Origin: Streptomyces sp. NRRL F-6676
GTDB lineage: Bacteria; Actinomycetota; Actinomycetes; Streptomycetales; Streptomycetaceae
Length of the DNA stretch: 64,000 nt
Assembly: GCF_000725625.1 (NCBI RefSeq)
Contig: NZ_JOHS01000003.1
Location: forward strand, 1 to 64,000
Direction of reading: 5' to 3'
Shown: piece by piece, positions 53,075 through 61,907 of the stretch
Numbering within the stretch: position 1 is the stretch's first letter
How the letters are laid out: each line of letters begins with the position of its first letter
Notes under the pieces: model-generated
Told to the model about the DNA's origin: nothing
What the model saw: the letters and a program-made list of their open reading frames with translations, nothing else
Database searches by the model: none
Made by a program: the position numbers and the translations under genes

Positions 53075-53408
53075 AGGCAGCGGCACGTCTGCCGACCTGA
53101 CGACGGCTATCCGCTGGCCCGCGGCGTGGGAGCGGGGCAGGATGACGTGGGTCACCCAGTCGCGTTCACGGACTGCTTGGGGCGCATGGCCGCCCGCTGG
53201 TATCCCTCGCGCGCCGCCGACTGCTCGGCCTCGTCCACTTGTTCCGTCTGCTTCGGCATGCCCGCCATGATCCGCGACCGAGCGGCCTCGACCAACGGAG
53301 TTGTCGTCGCTCGGTATGAGCACGTTCTCAGACGCTGAGGAGGCCGGTGTTGTCGGTGGGCCGGAAACAAGGAGGCGCCGACAACGCTGGGCGGCTACAA
53401 AGGCGTGT
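53075..53408. other. Intergenic gap without a supported gene
   Basis: 334 bp. A minus-strand open frame reads MAGMPKQTEQVDEAEQSAAR then EGYQRAAMRPKQSV (about 53264-53155), which has protein-like composition, but it has no ribosome site or recognisable partner. It may be a fragment of a small gene. Nothing else is visible. Confidence 0.35.
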
Positions 53409-53903
53409 ATGACGGTCTTCCACTGCGCGAAGTGCGGAACCGAGTTCACCCCGGACTTGGTGAAGCTGCCCTCCGTGCCGGACGCCCCGGACCACGCCGA
53501 AGACCGGGACACGGGCACGGGGCCGGCCGCCTCCACTGTGCCGCGACGGCACTTCGCCGTTGATCCGGAGCCGTGGGGCGCGCCGTTCGTCCCGCCGACC
53601 GATGAACCCCGGCCGCCCCATCCACGCAGTCTGCTCATGCCGCCGGCGCTCACCGGTCGGACCCCGGCCGGTCAGAGGAACAGCTACGTCGTGCATCCCG
53701 AGGACGTGCCCGCCTTGAGGCTGGAGGAGCAGGGGGGCCCGCACTGGGGTTGCTGTGGGCCGCTCGGCACCGGTGGTCCGAACATGATCTGCGGATGCGG
53801 CGCTCCCGTCGCCACCCTCACCGCCGACTGCATGGGGCCGCACGAACTCCACCTCGATCCCGTACGGGTGTGGGCGTTCGACACGGAGGGTGCGGAGGGA
53901 TGA
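53409..53903 (+). CDS. Hypothetical protein with cysteine-rich zinc-ribbon motifs
   Basis: A 164-residue protein. It starts MTVFHCAKCGTEFTPDLVKL with a CxxC pair, has a Pro/Asp-rich middle (EPWGAPFVPPTDEPRPPHPR), and a second cysteine cluster GCCGPLGTGGPNMICGCGAP, then TADCMGPHELHLDPVRVW. This suggests one or two zinc sites. The downstream gene overlaps by 4 bp (ATGA) and also has a zinc-ribbon, so the two likely work together. No catalytic domain is recognised. Start ATG 53409 was chosen as it opens with the conserved CxxC segment; the frame is open to 53301. Confidence 0.72.
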   Translation: MTVFHCAKCGTEFTPDLVKLPSVPDAPDHAEDRDTGTGPAASTVPRRHFAVDPEPWGAPFVPPTDEPRPPHPRSLLMPPALTGRTPAGQRNSYVVHPEDVPALRLEEQGGPHWGCCGPLGTGGPNMICGCGAPVATLTADCMGPHELHLDPVRVWAFDTEGAEG

Positions 53904-54304
53904 GCAACCGTCCCGTGCCGGCGCACGCCGCTGAACTGGAACCGCTCAGGCGTCACCTCCGTGACCCCTCGTCCATGTTCGATGTGGGGCCCGGATGGCG
54001 TGCCCTTGTGCTGCGATGCCACGAGGCGGTCGTCGCGGTGTTTCCCCAGTACGAACTTCTAGCGGTGAAGCAGAAGTGGGCGGTCCTGTCCTTCCAGGCA
54101 TTTCCTCGGCCGTGGAAACGGGGTGGGCGGTGGACATCCGACGAGGTGGCGAGGCTCCACGCGCTGGTGGCCGGGTTCACGGCCGCAAGCGAGCACCTTT
54201 GCGAGCGCTGCGGCAACGCGGGGTCGCTGCGTGAGACCCGGCGGATCGAGTTGACCCTCTGCACTGCGTGCGAGTCCCGCGTGGGACCGGACGGCCGCCT
54301 GTAG
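53900..54304 (+). CDS. Hypothetical protein with C-terminal zinc ribbon
   Basis: A 134-residue protein translationally coupled (ATGA) to the preceding cysteine-rich gene. The N-terminal part (ELEPLRRHLRDPSSMFDVGP, GWRALVLRCHEAVVAVFPQY, WAVLSFQAFPRPWKRGGRW) is a compact mixed fold. The C-terminus has LCERCGNAGSLRE and LTLCTACES, two CxxC knuckles 17-18 residues apart, a typical treble-clef or zinc ribbon. Function unknown. The pairing of two zinc-knuckle proteins suggests a nucleic-acid or protein-binding complex. Confidence 0.72.
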   Translation: MSNRPVPAHAAELEPLRRHLRDPSSMFDVGPGWRALVLRCHEAVVAVFPQYELLAVKQKWAVLSFQAFPRPWKRGGRWTSDEVARLHALVAGFTAASEHLCERCGNAGSLRETRRIELTLCTACESRVGPDGRL

Positions 54305-54428
54305 GCAGGCCCTGCTCCAAGCCCGTTGCCCGCCGAAACGCTTCTGCCTCACTCCTTCGAGCGGTGGACCGGCACTCGAGCCCGTTAGGCTGGTGCGCGG
54401 GATCAGAATCGCGCCCATGGGAGCAGCC

Positions 54429-54782
54429 ATGACCACCTCCGACGCCGGGCAGCCGCTCATCCCCCAGCCGCCCTCCACCGTTGCCGCGCTGCGGCAGGCC
54501 GTCAGCCAGATCGCGCCTGCGGCGCTGCCGGCCTTCACCCGTGAGCTGGACCAGGCGGCCGACCAGTCCCGGCAGGGTTCCGACCTCGCACCGCTTCAGC
54601 GGTTCATCGCGCAATGGGCCGTTTACGTCCACATTCAGCGCCAGCCCGGCGTGGCAGCCGATTTCCGCCGCTGGGAGGACAGTGCCAGGACGGGCGACGC
54701 AGCCCAAGTGCGCCGGGCCGCGTCCGAACTCGGACGGATCTTGGACGAAGCCCACGCGGCTCTCGGTATTCCGACCCGGTGA
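54429..54782 (+). CDS. Putative antitoxin (DUF6247-like)
   Basis: A 117-residue helical protein (STVAALRQAVSQIAPAALPA, FTRELDQAADQSRQGSDLAP, FIAQWAVYVHIQRQPGVAAD) with no DNA-binding motif that I can see. The stop overlaps the GTG of the next gene by 4 bp. The sequence resembles the DUF6247 proteins that precede RelE/ParE-like toxins in streptomycetes, as far as I can judge by eye. GGGAG lies 7 bases before the ATG at 54429. The likely role is to neutralise the downstream toxin-like protein. Confidence 0.68.
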   Translation: MTTSDAGQPLIPQPPSTVAALRQAVSQIAPAALPAFTRELDQAADQSRQGSDLAPLQRFIAQWAVYVHIQRQPGVAADFRRWEDSARTGDAAQVRRAASELGRILDEAHAALGIPTR

Positions 54783-55051
54783 GCGCGGACTGGCGCTGGG
54801 AGTACGACCCGGACCTGGCTCATGTCACGGGTGGCGTGCCCGCGTATGTGGTGGCCGAGGTAGAACGTCTCACCGGCCAGCTCGTCGAACTGGCTGCCAC
54901 AGGCGTCGACGTCAGCGATCTCGGTAGTGGTCCGAGGCCGGCTGGCCTGCGCCGTATGGATGCGGCCGGAGGTTGGTTCTACTTCCTGGTGGCACCGCGG
55001 GACCCGTTGATCGTTGTTGTGCGCATCGTGCCCCCGTTCGATGCGCTGTAG
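54779..55051 (+). CDS. Putative RelE/ParE-like toxin
   Basis: A 90-residue protein, GTG start coupled to the antitoxin-like gene. SADWRWEYDPDLAHVTGGVP, YVVAEVERLTGQLVELAATG, GLRRMDAAGGWFYFLVAP and PLIVVVRIVPPF follow the helix-helix-beta-sheet order of the RelE/ParE superfamily, with the characteristic Arg-rich turn and aromatic GWFYF strand. mRNA cleavage or gyrase poisoning would be the known activities of the superfamily; which one applies cannot be read from the sequence. A terminator lies just after. Confidence 0.68.
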   Translation: MSADWRWEYDPDLAHVTGGVPAYVVAEVERLTGQLVELAATGVDVSDLGSGPRPAGLRRMDAAGGWFYFLVAPRDPLIVVVRIVPPFDAL

Positions 55052-55072
55052 TGATCGCCCGACGCGTGCGAA

Positions 55073-55098
55073 GGGCCACGGACAAGTGTCCGTGGCCC
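55073..55098. terminator. 11-bp stem terminator between the toxin and dehydrogenase genes
   Basis: Arms 55073-55083 (GGGCCACGGAC) and 55088-55098 are perfectly complementary around the tetraloop AAGT. The outer GAA/TTC bases nearly extend the stem. It separates convergent genes and should act both ways. Confidence 0.85.
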
Positions 55099-55135
55099 CC
55101 TTCACGCCTGGTGCCCGGCGGCTGCCGGGACCGCG

Positions 55136-56176
55136 TCAGATCGTCGACGCGTCGATGACGAACCGGTAGCGGACGTCGCTCGCCAGGACTCGCTCGTACG
55201 CCTCGTTGATCTCGGGCGCGGAGATGAGTTCGATCTCCGCGCCCAGGCCGTGCTCCGCGCAGAAGTCCAGCATCTCCTGGGTCTCGCGGATGCCGCCGAT
55301 GCTGGAGCCGGCCAGGGTCTTGCGGCCGCCGATGACCGAGAAGAGGTTGAGGGAGATCGGCTCCTCGGGGGCGCCGACGTTGACCAGGGCGCCGTCCGTG
55401 CGCAGCAGGGACAGGAACGCGCCGAAGTCGAGCGGCGCCGACACCGTCGACACGATCAGGTCGAAGGTGCCGCGCAGCTCCTCGAAGGTCTTCGGGTCGC
55501 TGGTGGCGCGGTAGTGGTCGGCGCCCAGCTTGAGGCCGTCGTCCTTCTTGCGCAGGGACTGCGACAGCACGGTCACCTCCGCGCCCATCGCGTGCGCGAG
55601 CTTGACGGCCATGTGGCCGAGCCCGCCCATGCCGAGGACGGCGACCTTCTTGCCGGGCCCGGCGTTCCAGTGCCGCAGCGGGGAGTACGTGGTGATGCCG
55701 GCGCACAGCAGCGGCGCGGCGACGTCCAGGGAGAGGGCGTCGGGGATGCGGACGACGAAGTTCTCGTCGACGACGACCTTCTGGGAGTAGCCCCCGTAGG
55801 TGACCTCCCCGTCCCTGCCGACGCCGTTGTACGTCATCACGTTGCCGTTCGTGCAGTACTGCTCCAGGCCGGCCTTGCAGTTGTCGCACTCGCGGCAGGA
55901 GTCGACCATGCAGCCGACGCCCACGCGGTCGCCGACCGCGTACTTGGTCACGCCGGAGCCGACCTCGGAGACGACGCCCGCGATCTCGTGGCCGGGGACC
56001 ATCGGGAAGATGGCCTCGCCCCAGCCCTCCCTGACCTGGTGGATGTCGGAGTGGCAGATGCCGGCGAAATGGATGTCGATGAGGACGTCGTGCTCGCGGA
56101 CCGCGCGTCGCTCGATCGTGGTGCGCTCGAGCGGAGCCTTGGCGGCGGGCGCGGCGTATGCGGCGACAGTGGTCAT
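55136..56176 (-). CDS. Zinc-dependent alcohol dehydrogenase (YahK-like)
   Basis: A 346-residue medium-chain dehydrogenase of the cinnamyl-alcohol/YahK group. Catalytic-zinc ligands are in GICHSDIH and MVPGHEIAG, the structural zinc uses the four Cys of [15 protein letters not shown], and the NADP-binding motif is [16 protein letters not shown]. The group reduces a broad set of aldehydes. The ATG at 56176 gives the usual N-terminus. It is divergent from a MmyB-type regulator gene that probably controls it. Confidence 0.94.
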   Translation of the reverse strand: MTTVAAYAAPAAKAPLERTTIERRAVREHDVLIDIHFAGICHSDIHQVREGWGEAIFPMVPGHEIAGVVSEVGSGVTKYAVGDRVGVGCMVDSCRECDNCKAGLEQYCTNGNVMTYNGVGRDGEVTYGGYSQKVVVDENFVVRIPDALSLDVAAPLLCAGITTYSPLRHWNAGPGKKVAVLGMGGLGHMAVKLAHAMGAEVTVLSQSLRKKDDGLKLGADHYRATSDPKTFEELRGTFDLIVSTVSAPLDFGAFLSLLRTDGALVNVGAPEEPISLNLFSVIGGRKTLAGSSIGGIRETQEMLDFCAEHGLGAEIELISAPEINEAYERVLASDVRYRFVIDASTI

Positions 56177-56335
56177 GATCTCGGGTTCTCCGCAGTCTCG
56201 TGACGTGGTGCTGGTGGTGCTTCCACGGTGCCTCGCTCGCGGATGTTCGCCCAGGCCACGGCTTTGCGTACGTCCGCTGTGCCTACTACTGGCGGGGTCA
56301 GGTTCATGGGCGTACGACCGTGAATACTGGAGGGT

Positions 56336-57208
56336 ATGGATGGACAGCTGGACCGGCGTGCCGAACTGAGCGAGTTCCTGCGTACCCGGCGGGCACGGCT
56401 CAAGCCGGAGGAGGTGGGGCTGGCCTCGTTCGGCCGGCACCGCCGGGTTCCGGGGCTGCGGCGGGAGGAGCTGGCGCAGCTCGCGGGGATGTCCGTGGCG
56501 TACTACACCCGGCTCGAACAGGGGAACGGGCGGAACGTTTCCGCGGAGGTTCTGGACGCGATCGCCTGCGCGCTGCGGCTCTCCGACGCCGAGCACGCGC
56601 ATCTGCTCGACCTCGCCAAGCCCAAGCGGCAGAAGAAGAAGGCCGTCGCGCGCCCCCAGCAGGTGCGGGTGGGGCTGCTGCAACTGCTGGAATCCGTCGA
56701 CACCGTGCCCGCGTACGTCTCCGGGCGGCGCTCGGACATCCTCGCCTGGAACCGCATGGCCTCCGCGCTGTTCGGCGACTGGGGGCAGCTGCCGGCGGCG
56801 GAGCGGAACTGGGCGCGGCTGGTCTTCCTCAACCCCGACTACCGCGATCTGTTCGTCGACTGGGACCGGAAGGCGTCGGACATGGTCAGCTTCCTGCGCA
56901 TGGACGCGGGCCGGCACCCGGACGATCCCCGGCTGTCGGCGCTGGTCGGCGAGTTGTCCGTGAAGAGCGAGGAGTTCCGGCGGCTGTGGGCGACGCACGA
57001 CGTCAAGGAGAAGAGCCACGGCGTCAAGCGGTTGCGGCACCCGCTCGTCGGCGAGCTGACCCTGTCCTTCGAGACGTTCCGCCTGGTGGACGATGTGGAG
57101 CAGAGCTTCGTGACGTACCACGCGGAGCCGAACTCCCCGTCGGCCGAGGCCCTGCGGCTGCTGGCCAGCTGGGGGGCCGACGCGGTGACGTCGCCGCTGC
57201 GGGGATGA
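56336..57208 (+). CDS. MmyB-type helix-turn-helix regulator
   Basis: A 290-residue regulator with an XRE helix-turn-helix ([55 protein letters not shown]) and a MmyB-like ligand-binding domain ([48 protein letters not shown]), which in this group binds fatty-acid-like or small ligands. Divergent from the zinc alcohol dehydrogenase gene, a common pairing. AGGG lies only 1 base before the ATG, too close to be a good ribosome site. Confidence 0.92.
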   Translation: MDGQLDRRAELSEFLRTRRARLKPEEVGLASFGRHRRVPGLRREELAQLAGMSVAYYTRLEQGNGRNVSAEVLDAIACALRLSDAEHAHLLDLAKPKRQKKKAVARPQQVRVGLLQLLESVDTVPAYVSGRRSDILAWNRMASALFGDWGQLPAAERNWARLVFLNPDYRDLFVDWDRKASDMVSFLRMDAGRHPDDPRLSALVGELSVKSEEFRRLWATHDVKEKSHGVKRLRHPLVGELTLSFETFRLVDDVEQSFVTYHAEPNSPSAEALRLLASWGADAVTSPLRG

Positions 57209-57424
57209 CCGCGGCGGAGGGCGGTCCGCCGGGACGACGAGCGCCGCTTCCGGCGAGCCGTCCGGGGGCGCGCGCGGAATGGCCCGGAACCGTCGGCGGT
57301 TGAGGGGGATGGGCCGCGGACGCCGGTGGTGTACGAGCCGGGCGGGCCCCGGGCGGCCGGGCCGCAGACCTTCGGCCTCTGGCCGAGCACACTTCGATGA
57401 CTTACACGGACTGGAGGAGCCGCG

Positions 57425-57937
57425 ATGGCTGCGCAGACGCAGAGGGCCGTGCTGGCGGGCGGATGTTTCTGGGGGATGGAGGAGCTGATCCGCCGGCAGC
57501 CGGGCGTCACCTCGACCCGGGTCGGCTACACCGGGGGCGACGTGCCGAACGCGACGTACCGCAACCACGGCACGCACGCGGAGGCCATCGAGATCCTCTA
57601 CGACCCGGAGCGGACGGACTACCGCGCGATCCTGGAGTTCTTCTTCCAGATCCACGACCCGAGCACCAGGAACCGCCAGGGCAACGACATCGGCATGAGC
57701 TACCGCTCGGCGATCTACTACGTGGACGACGAGCAGAAGCGGATCGCCGAGGACACGATCGCGGACGTGGACGCGTCCGGGCTGTGGCCGGGCAAGGTCG
57801 TCACCGAGGTGGAGCCGGTCGGCCCCTTCTGGGAGGCCGAACCCGAACACCAGGACTACCTCCAGCGCTACCCGAACGGCTACACCTGCCACTTCCCCCG
57901 CCCGGGCTGGCGCCTGCCGGCGCGCACGGAGGGCTGA
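57425..57937 (+). CDS. msrA: Peptide-methionine (S)-S-oxide reductase
   Basis: Repairs methionine-S-sulfoxide in proteins. A 170-residue MsrA with the active site GGCFWGMEE near residues 12-20, [30 protein letters not shown] and [18 protein letters not shown]. The only Cys besides the catalytic one is near the C-terminus ([10 protein letters not shown]), a candidate recycling Cys. GGAGGAGCC precedes the ATG. It is followed by a long repeat region. Confidence 0.95.
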   Translation: MAAQTQRAVLAGGCFWGMEELIRRQPGVTSTRVGYTGGDVPNATYRNHGTHAEAIEILYDPERTDYRAILEFFFQIHDPSTRNRQGNDIGMSYRSAIYYVDDEQKRIAEDTIADVDASGLWPGKVVTEVEPVGPFWEAEPEHQDYLQRYPNGYTCHFPRPGWRLPARTEG

Positions 57938-59156
57938 CCAGGGCGCACCACCCTGCCCCCGGGCCGGCCTCGCCGCCCCCGGCCCGCCTCGCCGCCCCGG
58001 TTCGTCCCGTCGCCCGCCGACCCGGATGCGGCCGCCGGCCGGGGCGGCTCCGTTCGTCCCGGTGTCGGGTCGCGTTGGGCAACGGCCGCCCGCGCGGCTC
58101 GCTCGGCGGGCGCGTCGGACGAGGCCGGTCCTGCGGTCCGGGTCCCGCAGGACCGGCCCTGCCCTGCCTCGGCGGGCGGGCCCTTGCCCTGCCTGGGGCG
58201 GGCGGGCGCCTGCCCTGGGGGGCGTGTCGTGTCGGCGGGCGCGGCTGAGTCAGGCCCTGCGCGCGGTCCGCGCTGCGAGCGATCCGTCTCGCGGGTCCGG
58301 GCTCGGGTGGATGGCCTTGCCCTGGGGCGGGGGTGCCTTGTGGGCGGATGCGTGGCTGGCCCATCGGCGCGCGGGCCGCGCCGCGAGTGATCCGTCTCGC
58401 GGGTCCGGGCTGGACTGGATGGCCTTGCCCTGGGGCGGGGGTGCCTTGTGGGCGGACGCGTGGCTGACCCGCCCGGCGCGCGGGCCGCGCCGCGAGTGAT
58501 CCGCCTCGCGGGTCCGGGCTGGACTGGATGGCCTTGCCCTGGGGCGGGGGTGCCTTGTGGGTGGACGCGTGGCTGGCCTGTCGGCGCGCCCCGCGCCGCG
58601 AGCGTCCCGTCTCGCGGGCTCGGGCTCGATTGGACGGCCTCGCCTTGCGGCGGGCATGCCCTGTGGGTGGACGCGTGGCTGGCCTGTCGGCGCGCCCCGC
58701 GCCGCAAGCGACCCGTCTCGCGGGGCCGGGCTCGATTGGACGGCCTTGCCCTGGGGCGGGCGTGTCCTGTGGGTGGACGTGTGGCTGGCCCGTCGGCGCG
58801 CGGGCCGCGCCGCGAGCGATCCGCCTCGCGGGTCCGGGCTGGACTGGACGGCCCCGCCCTGCGGCGGGCGTGCCCTGTGGGCGTACGCTCGGCTGACTCG
58901 CCCGGCGCGCGCCCCGCGCCGCCAGCGATCCGCCTCGCGAGCCCCGGCTCGACTGGACGGCCTCACCCTGCGGCGGGCATGCCCTGTCGGCGGACGCGCG
59001 GCTGACCCGCCCCGCGAGCCCCCGGCCGGCAAGCGACTGCCTCGCCGGGCGAGCGCGGCCAGCCGGCAAGCGACCGCCTCGCCGGCCGGCCCGGCTCCGA
59101 GGCGGCCCGCCCCCTCGCGGGCGGTTCGTCCCGTCGGCCGGCGGCGGAGCCGGCGG
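57938..59156. repeat. 1.2 kb non-coding region with a 106-109 bp minisatellite (58260-59013)
   Basis: Seven degenerate tandem units start at about 58260, 58368, 58477, 58585, 58691, 58797 and 58906. Each begins CGCGCGGGCCGCGCCGCGAG or a variant, runs through CTCGCGGGTCCGGGCTGGAC and GGCCTTGCCCTGGGGCGGG, and ends near GGACGCGTGGCTGACCCG. Flanks on both sides are related but more decayed. Unit lengths of 106, 107, 108 and 109 bp are not all multiples of three, so long open frames on both strands shift and are not genes. Dispersed-repeat blocks A and B are absent. Confidence 0.85.
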
Positions 59157-60275
59157 CTAGCGCGGCACCGTCATCGGGTTGCCGCCGTTCGCTTCGAAGC
59201 CGCCGACCGCGAGGGCGCGGCAGACCGTGTAGCCGGCGGCCGGGTTGTCGGAGAGGGTCCAGGGGAGGGCGCCCACGTGGCCGTCCACGTGGACGAGCTG
59301 GCTCATTGCCTCCGCCCAGCGCTCGCCGGCGACCAGGAAGTACACCAGCATGTGGCGCACGTGCGGCAGCATCGGGTCGTCCGGGCGGGCCGAGTGCACC
59401 GCGTACAGCGCGCCGTGCACCGCCTTGGTGACCACCTCGCCCTCGTACAGACCCCGCACCAGGTTGACCTCGGGCAGGTGCTCGAACACCGCGAACAGCG
59501 GCAGCGCCGACAGCAGCGAACCCTGCGGGGCCCGCGCGGCCGCCGCCTCCGCGAAGGCGGACGCCAGCTGCCGCGAGCCGTGCCACTTCTCGCACCAGTA
59601 GCGCAGGGCCACCATGTGCGCCCCCATGTGCGCGGGCGCGCGGTCCAGGATCTTCAGCCACAGCTGCTCGAACTCCGCCTGCGGATACCCCAGTCCGCGT
59701 GCCACGGAGAGTTCGACGATGTACGGCACCGGGTCACCGGGAGCCAGCAGCGCCGCCTCGCCGCACGCCGCCTTCGCCTCCTCCATGATGATCCGGAACT
59801 CGTCCGTCCCCGGCGTCGCCGTACGCCACGCCTGCTGCACCAGGAACTCGGCGTGCACCGCGGCCCCGCCCGCGTCCTTCGGCTGCTCCGCGCGCCACAC
59901 CCGCAGCCACTGGCCGCCCGGTATCTCACCGACCCCGCCCGGCCGCCGGCTCAGCTCCAGGGACGCCGCACCGGCGAAGGCCTGCACGCGCTGCCAGCGC
60001 AGCTCGCCCTCCTTCTCCGTGCCCGCCAGCAACTGCATGGCGGCGCGGTAGTCCTGCGTGTGCTGGACGACCTCCAGGACGTCCAGCAGGTCCTGGTCGG
60101 GGCCCGGCAGCCGGACGTCGAGCTCCTCCTCCGGCACGAAGCCGTAGTTCGCCGGGTCGGCGGCGTCCGGATGACCGGGCGGGACCAGCTCAAGACCCCC
60201 GCTCCTGCGCCGCAGGAAGGGCAGCGCGACCATGCTGAGCATGGCCACCGCCATCAGGACCCAGAGAATCTCCAT
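59157..60275 (-). CDS. Membrane-anchored hypothetical protein
   Basis: A 372-residue protein with one N-terminal membrane helix (ILWVLMAVAMLSMVALPFLR) and a cytoplasmic body predicted as tandem helices. Seen: YGFVPEEELDVRLPGPDQDL, YRAAMQLLAGTEKEGELRWQ, WLKILDRAPAHMGAHMVALR and HVRHMLVYFLVAGERWAEAM. The helical layout with regularly spaced aromatic and Gly residues resembles TPR-like or DUF4034-type repeats. A conserved streptomycete protein of unknown role, convergent with the minisatellite and divergent from the cystathionine gamma-synthase gene. Confidence 0.85.
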   Translation of the reverse strand: MEILWVLMAVAMLSMVALPFLRRRSGGLELVPPGHPDAADPANYGFVPEEELDVRLPGPDQDLLDVLEVVQHTQDYRAAMQLLAGTEKEGELRWQRVQAFAGAASLELSRRPGGVGEIPGGQWLRVWRAEQPKDAGGAAVHAEFLVQQAWRTATPGTDEFRIIMEEAKAACGEAALLAPGDPVPYIVELSVARGLGYPQAEFEQLWLKILDRAPAHMGAHMVALRYWCEKWHGSRQLASAFAEAAAARAPQGSLLSALPLFAVFEHLPEVNLVRGLYEGEVVTKAVHGALYAVHSARPDDPMLPHVRHMLVYFLVAGERWAEAMSQLVHVDGHVGALPWTLSDNPAAGYTVCRALAVGGFEANGGNPMTVPR

Positions 60276-60440
60276 GCCTCAAGAGTTCCAGAAGGGTCTG
60301 ACAATTGGCCAACCCGTTCGCCCGCCTGTTCGAGACCCGCGCGGCACGCCGTCGGCACGCCGCGGGCCGCCTCGCGCGGCGAGCCGCCCGGCGCCCGCGG
60401 TGACGGCGTGTGCCCCGTCGGCGCACTACCCTCGGAACCC

Positions 60441-61595
60441 ATGAGCGACAGGCACATCAGTCAGCACTTCGAGACCCTCGCGATCCATGCGGGCAACACC
60501 GCGGATCCCCTCACCGGCGCGGTCGTCCCGCCGATCTACCAGGTCTCGACCTACAAGCAGGACGGCGTCGGCGGGCTGCGCGGCGGCTACGAGTACAGCC
60601 GCAGCGCCAACCCGACCCGTACCGCGCTGGAGGAGAACCTCGCCGCCCTGGAGGGCGGCCGCCGCGGACTCGCGTTCGCGTCCGGACTGGCGGCCGAGGA
60701 CTGCCTGTTGCGCACGCTGCTCCAGCCCGGCGACCACGTCGTGATCCCCAACGACGCCTACGGCGGCACGTTCCGCCTGTTCGCCAAGGTCGTCTCCCGC
60801 TGGGGCGTGCAGTGGTCCGTGGCCGACACCAGCGACCCGGCGGCCGTCCGCGCCGCCGTCACCGAGAACACCAAGGTGATCTGGGTGGAGACCCCCTCCA
60901 ACCCGCTCCTCGGCATCACCGACGTCGCCGCCGTCGCCCAGGTCGCGCGGGACGCCGGCGCCCGGCTCGTCGTCGACAACACGTTCGCCACGCCCTACCT
61001 CCAGCAGCCGCTGGCCATGGGCGCGGACGTCGTCGTCCACTCCCTGACGAAGTACATGGGCGGCCACTCCGACGTGGTCGGCGGCGCGCTGATCACCGGC
61101 GACGACGCGCTCGGCGAGGAGCTCGCCTACCACCAGAACGCGATGGGCGCGGTCGCCGGGCCGTTCGACTCCTGGCTGGTGCTGCGCGGCACCAAGACGC
61201 TGTCCGTGCGCATGGACCGGCACAGCGAGAACGCCGGCCGCGTCGCCGAGATGCTCACCCGGCACGCGCGCGTGAGCCACGTGCTGTACCCGGGGCTGCC
61301 CGACCACCCCGGTCACGAGGTCGCCGCCAAGCAGATGCGGGCGTTCGGCGGCATGGTCTCCTTCCGCGTCGAGGGGGGCGAGGAGGCGGCCGTCGAGGTC
61401 TGCAACCGCGCCAAGGTGTTCACGCTCGGCGAGTCCCTCGGGGGCGTGGAGTCCCTGATCGAGCACCCGGGGCGGATGACGCACGCGTCGGCGGCCGGTT
61501 CGGCGCTGGAGGTCCCGGCCGACCTCGTACGTCTGTCCGTCGGCATCGAGAACGTCGACGACCTCCTCCAGGACCTGCGGCAGGCCCTCGGCTGA
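60441..61595 (+). CDS. metB: Cystathionine gamma-synthase/lyase
   Basis: A 384-residue PLP enzyme of the Cys/Met metabolism family. GYEYSRSANPTRTALEENLA, DAYGGTFRLFAKV, VIWVETPSNPLLGITDV, VVDNTFATPYLQQP and the PLP Lys in VVHSLTKYMGGHSDVVGG are all present. SLGGVESLIEHPGRMTHAS closes the fold. Synthase and lyase members are hard to tell apart by eye; in Streptomyces this gene is usually called cystathionine gamma-synthase. It would either make cystathionine toward methionine or cleave it toward cysteine. Confidence 0.92.
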   Translation: MSDRHISQHFETLAIHAGNTADPLTGAVVPPIYQVSTYKQDGVGGLRGGYEYSRSANPTRTALEENLAALEGGRRGLAFASGLAAEDCLLRTLLQPGDHVVIPNDAYGGTFRLFAKVVSRWGVQWSVADTSDPAAVRAAVTENTKVIWVETPSNPLLGITDVAAVAQVARDAGARLVVDNTFATPYLQQPLAMGADVVVHSLTKYMGGHSDVVGGALITGDDALGEELAYHQNAMGAVAGPFDSWLVLRGTKTLSVRMDRHSENAGRVAEMLTRHARVSHVLYPGLPDHPGHEVAAKQMRAFGGMVSFRVEGGEEAAVEVCNRAKVFTLGESLGGVESLIEHPGRMTHASAAGSALEVPADLVRLSVGIENVDDLLQDLRQALG

Positions 61596-61645
61596 GCCAC
61601 GCGCGCCTGCTGAGCCACGCGTGCGTGATGAGCCACGCGCGCGTG
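61592..61645. repeat. Three 18-bp tandem repeats after metB
   Basis: Units at 61592-61609, 61610-61627 and 61628-61645 follow the pattern [C/A]TGAGCCACGCG[C/T]GC[C/G]TG. The first unit contains the metB stop codon. A role in termination is possible but not clear. Confidence 0.8.
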
Positions 61646-61658
61646 ACGATCCCGCCGC

Positions 61659-61907
61659 TCACCACCCGGTGAGCGGCGGAGTCGTCTCCGAGGGCGGCTC
61701 CACCCAGGGGTGCACGGTGGCCGCCCACACCGTGAAGGCGACCGCCGCCGCGCACAGCAGGAGCCACAGCAGCCGCAGCAGGGCCCTGCGGCGGCGCAGC
61801 ATCCGGCCGCCGCGCCGCACCGCCTGCGCGTACAGGTCCGGCGGAACCACCGGTGTCGCGCGCTCCAGCAGCCGCCGTACGGCCGCCTCCCGCTCGGACC
61901 CGTTCAC
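61659..61907 (-). CDS. Small membrane protein coupled to a sigma-like factor
   Basis: An 82-residue protein with a basic N-terminal half (REAAVRRLLERATPVVPPDL, YAQAVRRGGRMLRRRRALL) and one membrane helix (LLRLLWLLLCAAAVAFTVWA), then a short outer tail. The GTG overlaps the sigma-like gene stop (GTGA). Position and layout fit a membrane-bound partner or anti-sigma-like factor of that sigma factor, but no zinc-binding anti-sigma motif is present. Confidence 0.75.
   Translation of the reverse strand: MNGSEREAAVRRLLERATPVVPPDLYAQAVRRGGRMLRRRRALLRLLWLLLCAAAVAFTVWAATVHPWVEPPSETTPPLTGW

Noticed and set aside
53152..53370. Possible 70-residue minus-strand gene (MAGMPKQTEQVDEAEQ region)
   Set aside because: Composition is somewhat protein-like, but there is no ribosome site, no recognised family and no conserved context. 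Left as a note in the intergenic entry.
57801..59069. Long minus-strand open frame (about 420 residues) with a repeated GQPRVRPQGTPAPGQGHP pattern across the minisatellite
   Set aside because: Unit lengths are not multiples of three, so the repeated peptide moves between frames. There is no ribosome site and it overlaps the 3' part of msrA. It is a base-composition artefact.
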